DNA from: Elusimicrobiota bacterium | GTDB taxonomy: Bacteria > Elusimicrobiota > Endomicrobiia > Endomicrobiales > Endomicrobiaceae | Assembly: GCA_017528425.1 (NCBI GenBank) | Contig: JAFXOV010000044.1 | Coordinates: forward strand, 1 to 64,000 | Length of the DNA: 64,000 nucleotides | Direction of reading: 5' to 3' | Shown: positions 55,148-64,000 of the stretch, piece after piece | Numbering within the stretch: the stretch's first letter is position 1 | Layout: every line of letters starts with the position of its first letter | Translations under genes and position numbers: made by a program | Notes under the pieces: model-generated | Databases searched by the model: none | The model's input: only the letters and a program-made list of their open reading frames with translations | What the model was told of the DNA's origin: nothing

Positions 55148-57148
55148 TTATTTGTTTTGATTTCCCCAACTTTTAACGTTAATTTCTCCGTATTCATTGT
55201 TGCCGCAGGAAACAATACTTCCATCTTCTTTTATTCCTATAACATTATGACCATTATGACTTGCCGATATTGCAACGATATTTTTCCAATCTTTAACACC
55301 GTTTCCGGCAACAAGTACTGTTCCATCTGTTTTTATTCCTATGGTAAAGTGAAGTCCAACAGCTATTTCGGAAATATCTTTCCAATCATCAACATTACAC
55401 TGTCCTCTATTATTGTTACCTGTTGCAACTACTGTTCCGTCTTTCTTTAAACCAACAGTATAATCTGCTCCTGTAAAAATATTTTTAATATCTTTCCAAT
55501 CACTAACGTTACACTGACCTTTTTCGTTGTTACCTGTCGCAACAACCGTACCATCTTTCTTTAAGCCAACGGTATGTTCTATGCATACAGAAATCATATT
55601 GATATTATTCCAATCATCGACATTACACTGACCTTTTTCGTTGTTACCTGTTGCAACTACTGTTCCGTCTTTCTTTAATCCAATAGTATACCCAATCCCG
55701 GAAAAGACATTTTTAATATTTGTCCAGTTTTGAACATTACACTGCCCTTTTTTATTGTTACCTGTTGCAACTACCGTTCCGTCTTTCTTTAATCCGACAG
55801 TGTGCCCCAATCCCGATATGGACACAATATCTGTCCAATCTTGAACATTACATTGACCTTTTTCATTATTTCCTGTTGCAACTACCGTTCCGTCTTTCTT
55901 TAATCCGATAGTTTGTGCCGGTCCGGTTACAATATTCTCAATATCTGTCCAATCCTGCACATCACATTGACCTTTTTCATTATTACCTGTTGCAACCACT
56001 GTTCCGTCTTCCTTCAATCCGACAACATGATAAAATCCGGCTGATACAGAAGTGATATTTCCCCAATCTCGAACATCGTATTGAGATCTCATACCCTCTC
56101 CCATTACAACAACCGTACCATCTTTTTTTAGTCCTACAACATGTGCAAAGCCTACAGCTATTGAAGCAATGTCTTCCCAATTATAAATATCAACTTGTTC
56201 CGGAACAGCATATAATCCAAACACAGGAAAATCTTTTATTGCAACAACTGTGCCATCTTTCTTTAAACCGTACAATTTAGATATAGACACAATATCCTTC
56301 CAGCTTTTTAACTCTTGTGAAATTTCATTAGAGTTTTCATCTGCATCATATCCTGTAAGACGTTTGGTTAAAAGTCCAAAACGAGCTCCTGTAACGTTAA
56401 GAGTTCCATCTTTTTTTAATCCTATAGTTGTGTATGCATCATTATCTATTGCAACAATATCTTTCCATTTTTTTACTCTGAATTCTCCTTGTAAATCTGC
56501 ACCTGACATAAGAATTTTCTGTACAAAATTTTCTATTAACTTTTTGAAAAAATTTCTGCTTTCTCTTACAATAAGTGTACCGTCTTTCTTAAGTCCGATA
56601 ACATTTTGTTTTTTAATAAAAACAGCGATAACATCTTTCCACTTTTTGATTTTACTAATCAAACTTTGTTCAAGTTTTTTTCCGGTGATTTCAAGCATTC
56701 CGTTTTTCTTTATACCCACAGTATAATGTTCACCGGCATAAACAGAGACAATATCTTTCCAATTTTGAACATCACATAGTCCCTCTTCATTATCACCGCA
56801 AGCCACTACCGTTCCGTCTTTCTTTAATCCTATAGTATGATAATATCCTGCAACTATTGCAACAATATCTTTCCAATCCTGAACGTTGCATTGACCTTTA
56901 TCATTACTTCCTACAGCAACTACCGTTCCGTCTTTCTTTAATCCTACGGAATGTTCCTTCCCGACAGAAACAGCAACTACCTGGTTATCATTTGCAATTT
57001 CAATATCGTTAATATACGGATAAATTGTTTCCATTTTCAACGGTTCAACAAAAGATTCTCTTTTTGTTTTGTCGGAATCGGTATTAAAACAAGAACTAAA
57101 TAAAACAACCGTAAAAACACTCATAAAAAAAAGTTTAATTTTGTTCAT
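55148..57148 (-). CDS. RCC1-repeat lipoprotein B
   Basis: A 666-residue protein with a lipoprotein signal peptide (lipobox LFSSC, Cys20) followed by about fifteen RCC1-like blades of roughly 39 residues. Each carries HTVGLKKDGTVVATG, then a GQCNV turn and DWKDI. RCC1 blades form seven-bladed beta-propellers that bind partners; enough blades are present for two propellers. Six successive blades are almost identical. A non-repeat insertion lies near residues 165-225. Phe follows the lipidated Cys, so E. coli rules would send it to the outer membrane. Its start codon overlaps the stop of paralogue A by one base. Binding partner unknown. Confidence 0.9.
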   Translation of the reverse strand: MNKIKLFFMSVFTVVLFSSCFNTDSDKTKRESFVEPLKMETIYPYINDIEIANDNQVVAVSVGKEHSVGLKKDGTVVAVGSNDKGQCNVQDWKDIVAIVAGYYHTIGLKKDGTVVACGDNEEGLCDVQNWKDIVSVYAGEHYTVGIKKNGMLEITGKKLEQSLISKIKKWKDVIAVFIKKQNVIGLKKDGTLIVRESRNFFKKLIENFVQKILMSGADLQGEFRVKKWKDIVAIDNDAYTTIGLKKDGTLNVTGARFGLLTKRLTGYDADENSNEISQELKSWKDIVSISKLYGLKKDGTVVAIKDFPVFGLYAVPEQVDIYNWEDIASIAVGFAHVVGLKKDGTVVVMGEGMRSQYDVRDWGNITSVSAGFYHVVGLKEDGTVVATGNNEKGQCDVQDWTDIENIVTGPAQTIGLKKDGTVVATGNNEKGQCNVQDWTDIVSISGLGHTVGLKKDGTVVATGNNKKGQCNVQNWTNIKNVFSGIGYTIGLKKDGTVVATGNNEKGQCNVDDWNNINMISVCIEHTVGLKKDGTVVATGNNEKGQCNVSDWKDIKNIFTGADYTVGLKKDGTVVATGNNNRGQCNVDDWKDISEIAVGLHFTIGIKTDGTVLVAGNGVKDWKNIVAISASHNGHNVIGIKEDGSIVSCGNNEYGEINVKSWGNQNK

Positions 57149-59055
57149 TATTTATTACCCTTTTGATTTCCCCAACTTTCAACATTACATTGTCCGTATT
57201 TATTATCTCCCAAAGAGACAATACTTCCGTCTTTTTTTATACCGACATAATGAAAACTTCCTACGGATATTGCCGCAACATCTTTCCAGTCCTCAATACC
57301 ATTACCTGCAGTAACAATTGTTCCGTCTTTCTGTAAACCAAATGTACAGAAAAACTCCCCTAAAACTGCTGTAATATTTTCCCAATTTTGCACACAACAT
57401 TCACCATAAAAATTAGATCCTGTAGCAACAACCGTCCCGTCTTTTTTTAAACCTATGGTATGAAACCACCCCGCAGAAATTGCAACAATGTCTTTCCAAT
57501 TTTTGACATAACATTGTCCGTATCCATTATTCCCTGTTGTAATTACCGTTCCGTCTTTTCTTAATCCTACTGTATGACTGATACCGGCTGAAATTGCAAC
57601 AATATTTTTCCAGGTTTGAACATTACACTGTCCATCATCATTCTTTCCGCAAGAGACAACCGTTCCATTTTTCTTTAATCCTATTGTATATACCGACCCG
57701 GCTGAAATTGAAACTATATCTTTCCAATCTTGGACATTACATTGTCCAAACTTATTATGTCCTGTTGCAACAACCGTTCCGTCTTTCTTTAATCCTACTG
57801 TATGCCCCATTCCGACAGAAATTGAAACTATATCTTTCCAGTCTCCAACATTACATTGTCCATTCTTATTATTTCCTGTTGCAACAACCGTTCCATCTTT
57901 CTTTAATCCTACCGTATGATGAGAGCGTGCTGAAACAGCTGCAATATCTTTCCAATCTTGAACATCACATTCACCATATTTGTTATCTCCGTATGCAATC
58001 ACTGTTCCGTCTTTCTTTAGGCCGACAAAGGAATTTGCAGAATTAGGTCCCGGTCCTACACCTGTTCCGGAAACAGCAACAATCTCTTTCCAATCTTTTA
58101 AAATATTTCGTTTGAAAGCAGACTCAAAATCTGAACCGGCATAAATTACAGCTCCATCATTTTTAATACCTGCTACATTTGGCGGAAAGGCACCACCTGA
58201 CGACAACACATTAACATCTCCCCATTTTTTTACTTCATCAAACGTTTTATTTATATCTTCATCAAAGTCGGAACCAAATGTCGAGTATGCAGAAATAACC
58301 GTTCCGTCTTTCTTTAATCCTAATGTGTATCCATATCCTGCCGAGATTGCAACTATATCTTTCCAGTCATCCACAACACTTTCTCCGGAAATATCTATTT
58401 TGCTAAAAAGCTTGACAATTCGAGCATCGGTTCTGAATAAAACACTATTCCAATAAGAAGATGCCACAACAACCGTTCCGTCCTTCTTTAATCCCGCTGT
58501 ATGTTTATCACCTGCACATACAGCAACAATATCTTTCCATTTTTTAACATCACATTGTCCGTATTTATTATTTCCGCATGAAACTACAGTCCCGTCTTTT
58601 TTCAGTCCTATGGTATGGTTCCACCCGGCAGAAACAGCAACTATGCCTTTCCAGTCTCCGACATTACATTGTCCGTCATCATTCTTTCCTGTTGCAACTA
58701 CTGTTCCGTCTTTTCTTAATCCGACAGTATGGTCTTCCTCTGCAGAAATTGCAACGATATCTTCCCAATCTTGAACATTGCATTGCCCTTTATCATTACT
58801 TCCTACAGCAACTACCGTTCCGTCTTTCTTCAATCCTACGGAATGTTTCTTCCCGACAGAAACAGCAACTACCTGGCTATCATTTGCAATTTCAATATCG
58901 TTAATATACGGATAAATTGTTTCCATTTTCAACGGTTCAACAAAAGATTCTCTTTTTGTTTTGTCGGAATCGGTGTTAAAACAAGAACTAAATAAAACAA
59001 CCGTAAAAACACTTATAAAAAAAAGTTTAATTTTGTTCATTATTATTCTTTTCAT
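57148..59055 (-). CDS. RCC1-repeat lipoprotein A
   Basis: A 635-residue paralogue of the following gene. After an LFSSC lipobox it has about fourteen RCC1-like blades built on GLKKDGTVV and GQCNVxDWKDI. Residues 1-98, counted from the second Met, differ from paralogue B at only about four positions, whereas the rest is much more diverged. The start at 59055 overlaps the transglycosylase stop (ATGA); the internal ATG at 59040 matches the paralogue's start exactly and may be the real one. Both are last-but-adjacent products of the same operon. Confidence 0.9.
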   Translation of the reverse strand: MKRIIMNKIKLFFISVFTVVLFSSCFNTDSDKTKRESFVEPLKMETIYPYINDIEIANDSQVVAVSVGKKHSVGLKKDGTVVAVGSNDKGQCNVQDWEDIVAISAEEDHTVGLRKDGTVVATGKNDDGQCNVGDWKGIVAVSAGWNHTIGLKKDGTVVSCGNNKYGQCDVKKWKDIVAVCAGDKHTAGLKKDGTVVVASSYWNSVLFRTDARIVKLFSKIDISGESVVDDWKDIVAISAGYGYTLGLKKDGTVISAYSTFGSDFDEDINKTFDEVKKWGDVNVLSSGGAFPPNVAGIKNDGAVIYAGSDFESAFKRNILKDWKEIVAVSGTGVGPGPNSANSFVGLKKDGTVIAYGDNKYGECDVQDWKDIAAVSARSHHTVGLKKDGTVVATGNNKNGQCNVGDWKDIVSISVGMGHTVGLKKDGTVVATGHNKFGQCNVQDWKDIVSISAGSVYTIGLKKNGTVVSCGKNDDGQCNVQTWKNIVAISAGISHTVGLRKDGTVITTGNNGYGQCYVKNWKDIVAISAGWFHTIGLKKDGTVVATGSNFYGECCVQNWENITAVLGEFFCTFGLQKDGTIVTAGNGIEDWKDVAAISVGSFHYVGIKKDGSIVSLGDNKYGQCNVESWGNQKGNK

Positions 59056-59594
59056 TCTTTTACAAAAAATTTTAAAGTGTTGTAAAATCTGTTAATTTTT
59101 GAAACATAATTCTTCGTTTCTTTAAAAGGCATTTCTTCGGAATCGTATTCGATAATAGGATTTTCCTGCTGCCACTTTTGAACATTTCCGAGCCCCGCAT
59201 TATAAGAAGCCAAAACCAAATTCGTATTACTGTTAAACATATCCGACAATATTTTCACATAACAAACACCGATTTTTATATTAAAGTCGGCATCATATAA
59301 TTGTTGCTCATTGAAATCAGTGACACTAAAATATTTCCCTGCAATTTCTTTTGCGGTTGGCGGCATTATTTGCATCAAACCTATCGCACCTTTTTTAGAT
59401 TTTGCATCAGGATTAAAATTCGATTCCACTTTTATAATTGATGTTATAAACAACGGATCTACGTTATATTGTTGGCTGTACTGTTCGATTATGGGATAAT
59501 ATTTCAATGCTTTATTTACATTAAAAAGGATGTATGAAATCATTGATAAAACACATATTAAACATAATCCTAAAACCAATTTAAAAATTCTCAT
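59052..59594 (-). CDS. Membrane-anchored lytic transglycosylase (Slt family)
   Basis: A 180-residue protein with an N-terminal TM segment (about 4-25) and a soluble-lytic-transglycosylase domain. The catalytic Glu57 lies in IIKVESNFNP, followed by GAIGLMQIMP and ASYNAGLGNV (about 129-138), the standard three motifs. It cleaves glycan strands of peptidoglycan in the periplasm with formation of anhydro-MurNAc. It overlaps miaB by one base (TAATG) and the next lipoprotein gene by four. Its length is that of the minimal catalytic domain. Confidence 0.95.
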   Translation of the reverse strand: MRIFKLVLGLCLICVLSMISYILFNVNKALKYYPIIEQYSQQYNVDPLFITSIIKVESNFNPDAKSKKGAIGLMQIMPPTAKEIAGKYFSVTDFNEQQLYDADFNIKIGVCYVKILSDMFNSNTNLVLASYNAGLGNVQKWQQENPIIEYDSEEMPFKETKNYVSKINRFYNTLKFFVKE

Positions 59595-60856
59595 TATTGT
59601 AAAATTCCCGACATACTGTTAGGCAAAACTTTTGTTATTTTAACATTAACAGTTCTGCCCTTTAAATTTTCTTTTGTATCGAAAAACACTTTTATATTTT
59701 GACTGTTTCTTGCTTCCGCAATATTATTGTTAACTCTTTCAACCAATACTTCTATAGTTTTATCTATATATTTTTCATTTATTTTTTTAGAAATAATATT
59801 TGAATCTTCAAGTAAAAGACTGTGCCTTTCTTTTATTGTTTCCAATGAAACCGTATTTTTTAATTTTGCAGCAAGAGTCTTGGGCCTTGGTGAATATTTA
59901 AATATAAACAACCCGCCGAATTGTAATTGTCTTGAAGCATTAAAAGTACCTTGAAAATCTTTATCTGTTTCTCCCGGAAAACCTATTATAATATCACTCG
60001 TAATATTTATATCCGGTATTTTCTTTTTTATTTTTTCGTACAAAGTTTTATATTGTTCATAAGTATATTTTCTGTTCATCGCTTTTAAAATATCGTTTGA
60101 ACCCGACTGCAACGGCAAATGAATATGTTTACAAATCTTGTTATTTACTGCTATTTCATCTATAAGTTCATCCGATAAATCTTTCGGATGATTTGTCATA
60201 AATCTTATTCTTTTAACTTTATCTATCTCGGATATCTTTTGTAATAATTGAGTAAAATTTACACCGTTATAGTTGTAAGAATTTACATTTTGTCCCAACA
60301 AAATTATTTCTTTTATACCGTCATCACAAGCTTTATTTACTTCTTTCAATATCTCGTTATAATCTATACTTACTTCCGGCCCTCTGACGTAAGGAACTAT
60401 ACAATAAGAACAAAAATTGCTGCATCCTCTCATTATCGTTATATATCTGAAAACTTCACCGTTTTCATTTATATTTTGATTTATATCTTTGTTATCGGGA
60501 ACATATTTGCTTATAGTTTCACAAAACAAATCCACATCTCTTGCACCTAAAACAAAATCTACAAACTTACATCTTGATTTTATTTCTTTTGCGGCATATT
60601 GAGCCATACAACCTGTAACACCGATAATCAAGTCGGGATTTACATCCTTTTGTTCTTTTAATCTTCCAAGCAACGAATATGCTTTATGTTCCGCGGAAAA
60701 TCTTACCGAACAAGTATTAACAATAACAATATCGGCTTGTGCCATATCTTCCGTGCGCAAACAACCTTTTTCCGATAAAATCTCCGCCATTTTATCGGAA
60801 TCATTAACATTCATTTGGCAACCGATAGTTTCTATATAAAATTTAAATCTTTTCAT
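59594..60856 (-). CDS. miaB: tRNA-2-methylthio-N6-dimethylallyladenosine synthase
   Basis: A 420-residue radical-SAM methylthiotransferase. N-terminal cluster cysteines are C13, C49 and C83; the radical-SAM motif is C145-x3-C149-x2-C152; a TRAM-like domain forms the C-terminus. IGCQMN and NTCSVR are typical of MiaB rather than RimO or MtaB. It adds the methylthio group at A37 of tRNAs reading UNN codons, completing ms2i6A. It overlaps rfbA by 14 nt and the transglycosylase by 1 nt, so it is within an operon of envelope genes. Confidence 0.94.
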   Translation of the reverse strand: MKRFKFYIETIGCQMNVNDSDKMAEILSEKGCLRTEDMAQADIVIVNTCSVRFSAEHKAYSLLGRLKEQKDVNPDLIIGVTGCMAQYAAKEIKSRCKFVDFVLGARDVDLFCETISKYVPDNKDINQNINENGEVFRYITIMRGCSNFCSYCIVPYVRGPEVSIDYNEILKEVNKACDDGIKEIILLGQNVNSYNYNGVNFTQLLQKISEIDKVKRIRFMTNHPKDLSDELIDEIAVNNKICKHIHLPLQSGSNDILKAMNRKYTYEQYKTLYEKIKKKIPDINITSDIIIGFPGETDKDFQGTFNASRQLQFGGLFIFKYSPRPKTLAAKLKNTVSLETIKERHSLLLEDSNIISKKINEKYIDKTIEVLVERVNNNIAEARNSQNIKVFFDTKENLKGRTVNVKITKVLPNSMSGILQ

Positions 60857-61718
60857 TAGCTACTTTCAACAAATATTTCGTATACACGGAATTAAGATGT
60901 TTGGCTCGTTCCAACAATTGTTTTTTATTAATAAAACCTCTTTTATATGCAATTTCTTCCAAACATCCTACCATTATTCCTTGTCTTTGTTCTATTGTTC
61001 TTATAAACAATGCAGAATCCAACAACGAATCATATGTTCCCGCATCAAGCCAAGCAAAACCTCTGTCTAAAAGCTCTACGGACAACTTTTTATTTTTTAA
61101 ATAAATTTTGTTTACATCCGTTATTTCAAGTTCCCCTCTTGCCGAAGGTTTTATACCTTTAGCAATTTTTACCACGGAATTATCATAAAAATATAAACCG
61201 GGAACTGCCCAATTTGATTTCGGATTTTTCGGCTTTTCCGTAATTGCTATCGGCTTTTTATTTTTATCAAGTTCAACTATTCCGTATCTGCAAGGATCTT
61301 CAACATAATAACCGAAAATTGTTGCACCCGTTTTTCTATTTTTAGCCTTATTTAAAATGTTCGAAAATCCGTGACCGAAAAATATGTTATCACCCAATAT
61401 TAAGGCAACGTTATCTTTACCAATAAATTTTTCACCGATAATAAATGCTTCAGCTAACCCGTTAGGTTTTTCCTGCTCGGCATAAGAAATGTTTATTCCT
61501 AAATGTTTCCCGTTGCCGAACAAATCTTTTAATCTGGGCAAAGTAGAAGAATTTGAAATTATTAATATATCTTTTATTCCGGCAAGCATTAAAACAGAAA
61601 GCGGGTAATATACCATAGGTTTATTATAAACCGGCAACAACTGTTTCGAAATTGTTGAAGTTATAGGATAAAGTCTTGTAGCTTTTCCGCCGGCAAGAAT
61701 GATACCTTTTGTTTTCAT
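60843..61718 (-). CDS. rfbA: Glucose-1-phosphate thymidylyltransferase
   Basis: A 291-residue nucleotidyltransferase with [16 protein letters not shown] (5-20), [30 protein letters not shown] and [19 protein letters not shown], all characteristic of short RmlA/RfbA. It makes dTDP-glucose from dTTP and glucose-1-phosphate, the first step to dTDP-rhamnose and related sugars; the other rhamnose genes are not in this window. It shares a four-base ATGA overlap with the preceding epimerase-like gene. Likely serves surface polysaccharide synthesis. Confidence 0.94.
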   Translation of the reverse strand: MKTKGIILAGGKATRLYPITSTISKQLLPVYNKPMVYYPLSVLMLAGIKDILIISNSSTLPRLKDLFGNGKHLGINISYAEQEKPNGLAEAFIIGEKFIGKDNVALILGDNIFFGHGFSNILNKAKNRKTGATIFGYYVEDPCRYGIVELDKNKKPIAITEKPKNPKSNWAVPGLYFYDNSVVKIAKGIKPSARGELEITDVNKIYLKNKKLSVELLDRGFAWLDAGTYDSLLDSALFIRTIEQRQGIMVGCLEEIAYKRGFINKKQLLERAKHLNSVYTKYLLKVANEKI

Positions 61719-62647
61719 ATCTTACTCCCTTTAAAGTAATCTATGGTTTTTAATAAACCTTGATTTAAATCCACTTTAGGTTCCCACTTTAATATTTTTT
61801 TTGCTTTTGATATATCCGGTCTTCTTCTCTTAGGATCATCTTCAGGTAACGGTTTGTAAACTATTTTAGATTTACTGTTTGTTAATTTTATAATTCTTTG
61901 AGCTATTTCTTTTACTGTCATTTCTACGGGATTACCGATATTCACCGGAGTATGTTCTTTAGACATCAATAACTTATATATTCCCGAAAGCAAATCCGAC
62001 ACATAACAAAGACTTCTGGTCTGTGTTCCTTTACCGAAAACCGTAATGGGTTTATTGTTTAATGCCTGGTTTATAAATTGAGGAACTACTCTTCCGTCGT
62101 TCATATTCATTCTTGGTCCGTAAGTATTAAAAATTCTTACTATTTTCGTATCTGTGCCATAAACTCTGTGATAGTTCATAACCAAAGATTCCGAAAATCT
62201 TTTTGACTCATCATACATACTTCTTTTTCCTATCGGATTAACATTTCCCCAATAACTTTCTGTTTGTGGATTGATTAACGGATCTCCGTAAACTTCACTT
62301 GTAGATGCAATTAAAAACTTTGCTTTATTTTTTCTCGCAAGTTCCAACAAATTGTATGTTCCGTAAGAACCTACAAGCAACGTTTCTATTTTGTATTTAT
62401 AGTAAAATATCGGACTTGCTATCGAAGCAAAATTAATTACGGCATCAAACTTTTCTTTTATTGAAAACTTTTTTGTTATATCGATTTTTTTAAATTTAAA
62501 TTTCTTGTTGTTTAAAAGGTGTTTTATGTTCTCTTTTTTGCCGGTAACAAAATTATCTATGCAATAAACACTATGACCTTTTTCCAATAACAAATCACAA
62601 AAATGCGAACCTAAAAATCCTGCTCCGCCTGCCAACAAAATATTCAT
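61715..62647 (-). CDS. UDP-glucuronate decarboxylase-like extended SDR
   Basis: A 310-residue NAD-binding enzyme. The Rossmann motif GGAGFLG is at 7-13 and the active-site pair Tyr145/Lys149 lies in SMYDESKR. The stretch YWGNVNPIG and the ASP-x-FYY segment are specific to UDP-xylose synthase (UXS) rather than dTDP-glucose dehydratase. It would turn UDP-glucuronate into UDP-xylose, releasing CO2. First gene of the block, with AGGAGA before the ATG. With rfbA next to it, it probably supplies sugars for the cell surface. Confidence 0.88.
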   Translation of the reverse strand: MNILLAGGAGFLGSHFCDLLLEKGHSVYCIDNFVTGKKENIKHLLNNKKFKFKKIDITKKFSIKEKFDAVINFASIASPIFYYKYKIETLLVGSYGTYNLLELARKNKAKFLIASTSEVYGDPLINPQTESYWGNVNPIGKRSMYDESKRFSESLVMNYHRVYGTDTKIVRIFNTYGPRMNMNDGRVVPQFINQALNNKPITVFGKGTQTRSLCYVSDLLSGIYKLLMSKEHTPVNIGNPVEMTVKEIAQRIIKLTNSKSKIVYKPLPEDDPKRRRPDISKAKKILKWEPKVDLNQGLLKTIDYFKGSKI

Positions 62648-62673
62648 TTTATATCTCCTGATAATATCTTGTT

Positions 62674-62703
62674 ATTATATAAATTTGTTGTGCATATTTA
62701 CAA
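62674..62703 (-). promoter_or_regulatory. Candidate promoter of the sugar-nucleotide/miaB block
   Basis: TTGTAA (62703-62698), an 18-bp spacer and TATAAT (62679-62674) on the minus strand, about 27 nt upstream of the start codon. No 21-bp box is present. Confidence 0.5.
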
Positions 62704-62766
62704 ATAAAAAAATGTTGATTTTTTAAGCGTTAAGATTAGAAATTACAGGAAAGAAAAATTTGTGAT

Positions 62767-64000
62767 TTAAACGTCGTAAATATTTATTGCAATATCCAAC
62801 AATGTTTCATTGATTTTCATATATTGATCCAAAACATCCAAATGAAGGCTGGATGTTTCAATAGATTCCTGCAACCCTGCATGCAATCTTGCAATATGGT
62901 TTCTTTTTAGTTCGTGCATTATTTCGTTTAATTTATCTATATCTTCACTTACTTCTCTTGCCAAAACATCATCTTCTTTAATAAAAGAATCTATAATTTT
63001 CGAACAATTGGTATAAACTATGTTATGCATATGTTTTAAATCTTTCAAACCTTCATCAGAAAATCTCAAATGTCTTCTCATCTTTTCTTGTGATATATAA
63101 ATAATATTTCTGTTGATAATATCGGCAATTTGTTCGAAATCCGCAACTATGTACAAAAGCATAGTTTCTCTTTTAGCCTGTTTTTCGGTAAGTTCGTTCT
63201 GCCCTATTTTAGTTATGTACGGAATTATTTCGTCAACCAAATGAGAAATTTGTAAACATTTATATTTTATTTTTTCTATAACTATTTCGTGTCTTGTTTT
63301 TAATGCATTTATGGAATCTTTCATTACATCCGAAACAATTTCCGATAACCTTTCTATTTCCTGTTTAGATAAATTAAGAGCTCTTTCCGGTTCTCCGACA
63401 TATTTTTCATCTATAAAAGCGGTTCCGAAATGTTTTTCAACGGCAGAACTCGGATAAACAAACATTATGAATTTATGAAGCAACGGAACTATCGGCAAAA
63501 TTATAAATGCGGTAAACAAAGTTACCAATGTATGAGACATAGCGATTTGTCTTGCTATATCGTTTGAAAATACAAAAGTCGAAGTAAAATATTTAACGAA
63601 ATATATCCAACAAAGTTCTCCTTTATAATAAACAAAAGATATAAAAGGATACACTAAAATTACACCTAAAATTTGATATCCTAAATGCCACAACATAACT
63701 CTTTTACCGCTTCTCGGTTGCGTAAGGGAAGCAACTATTGCAGTGGAACATGTTCCTATTTGTGCTCCCAAACAAACACAAATTCCCTGCAACAAAGACA
63801 AAATTCCCGATGACGCCAAAACGATAATAATTCCGACCGTTGCACCGCTGCTGTGTGTAAGTATGGTAAAAAATATACCGAAAAGTATTAACCATAACGG
63901 AGATTGTAAAGTAGCAATTGTTTCTAAAAGTTCGTTATTTAATGTTATCGGAAGCATGGAATCAGACATAAGTTTCATACCGAAAAACAAAAGTCCGAAC
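62767..64000 (-). CDS. Na+/phosphate symporter with C-terminal PhoU domain (5' end beyond window)
   Basis: The frame enters from the right edge (FGLLFFGMKLMSD), so the N-terminus is missing; 411 codons are visible. The membrane half shows the NptA/Na_Pi_cotrans pattern (THSSGATVGIIIVLASSG; GICVCLGAQIGTCSTA). The C-terminal about 200 residues are helical and charged, with the PhoU-like pattern of paired three-helix bundles. Such proteins import or export inorganic phosphate with Na+, and the PhoU tail probably modulates activity. It is followed by the promoter region of the next gene. Confidence 0.9.
   Translation of the reverse strand, partial: FGLLFFGMKLMSDSMLPITLNNELLETIATLQSPLWLILFGIFFTILTHSSGATVGIIIVLASSGILSLLQGICVCLGAQIGTCSTAIVASLTQPRSGKRVMLWHLGYQILGVILVYPFISFVYYKGELCWIYFVKYFTSTFVFSNDIARQIAMSHTLVTLFTAFIILPIVPLLHKFIMFVYPSSAVEKHFGTAFIDEKYVGEPERALNLSKQEIERLSEIVSDVMKDSINALKTRHEIVIEKIKYKCLQISHLVDEIIPYITKIGQNELTEKQAKRETMLLYIVADFEQIADIINRNIIYISQEKMRRHLRFSDEGLKDLKHMHNIVYTNCSKIIDSFIKEDDVLAREVSEDIDKLNEIMHELKRNHIARLHAGLQESIETSSLHLDVLDQYMKINETLLDIAINIYDV

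Noticed and set aside
1-64000. Transfer RNA genes, insertion sequences and integrase or transposase genes
   Set aside because: I looked for tRNA T-arm/acceptor patterns and transposase motifs and saw none apart from the tRNA-like part of tmRNA.

Overview
This AT-rich window reads as a chromosomal segment of an uncultured, probably diderm bacterium. It has lipoprotein-type signal peptides, a PilZ c-di-GMP receptor, one-piece tmRNA, a membrane pyrophosphatase and the standard genetic code. Giant low-GC genes carrying SecA-like domains recall Elusimicrobiota or Omnitrophota lineages, but that placement is an inference from style and is weak.

Layout. Positions 1-16500 hold minus-strand genes for envelope or secreted proteins: a giant protein cut by the left edge (1-8987), a small two-TM protein (9036-9614), a YD-like repeat protein (9637-11373), a membrane-anchored protein (11458-12240) and a 1330-residue secreted protein (12505-16497). 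Plus-strand ybgC-like, tadA and ssrA (tmRNA) follow at 16726-18035. One minus-strand gene of about 28.5 kb then fills 18155-46705 (about 9516 residues), preceded by a second small two-TM protein (46823-47413). Divergently oriented hppA (47714-50098) follows. From 62647 down to 50231 runs a compact minus-strand block: UDP-glucuronate decarboxylase-like, rfbA, miaB, lytic transglycosylase, two tandem RCC1-repeat lipoproteins, mutS, a PilZ protein and mutL. A PhoU-tailed Na/phosphate symporter enters from the right edge.

The most interesting content is a twice-repeated module. Each copy has a ~195-residue two-TM protein whose stop codon sits in the loop of a terminator-like hairpin, followed at once by a giant protein with an extended signal peptide, a hydrophobic bundle and a SecA-like ATPase. 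The two giants are built in opposite order: motor, membrane bundle, Gln/Glu/Pro stalk and 57-residue repeats in the first; a long repeat-rich beta region, membrane bundle, motor in the second. Both can be drawn as membrane-spanning proteins with a cytosolic motor and a very long extracytoplasmic part.

Three transcription units (the YD-protein/giant 1 operon, the giant 2 operon and the 1330-residue secreted protein) share the same promoter: a 21-bp box made of two TTnACAA half-sites 11 bp apart, exactly 28 bp upstream of a perfect TATAAT, with no recognisable -35. This suggests one OmpR/PhoB-type activator controls all of them. I found these by eye; no database search or structure prediction was possible.
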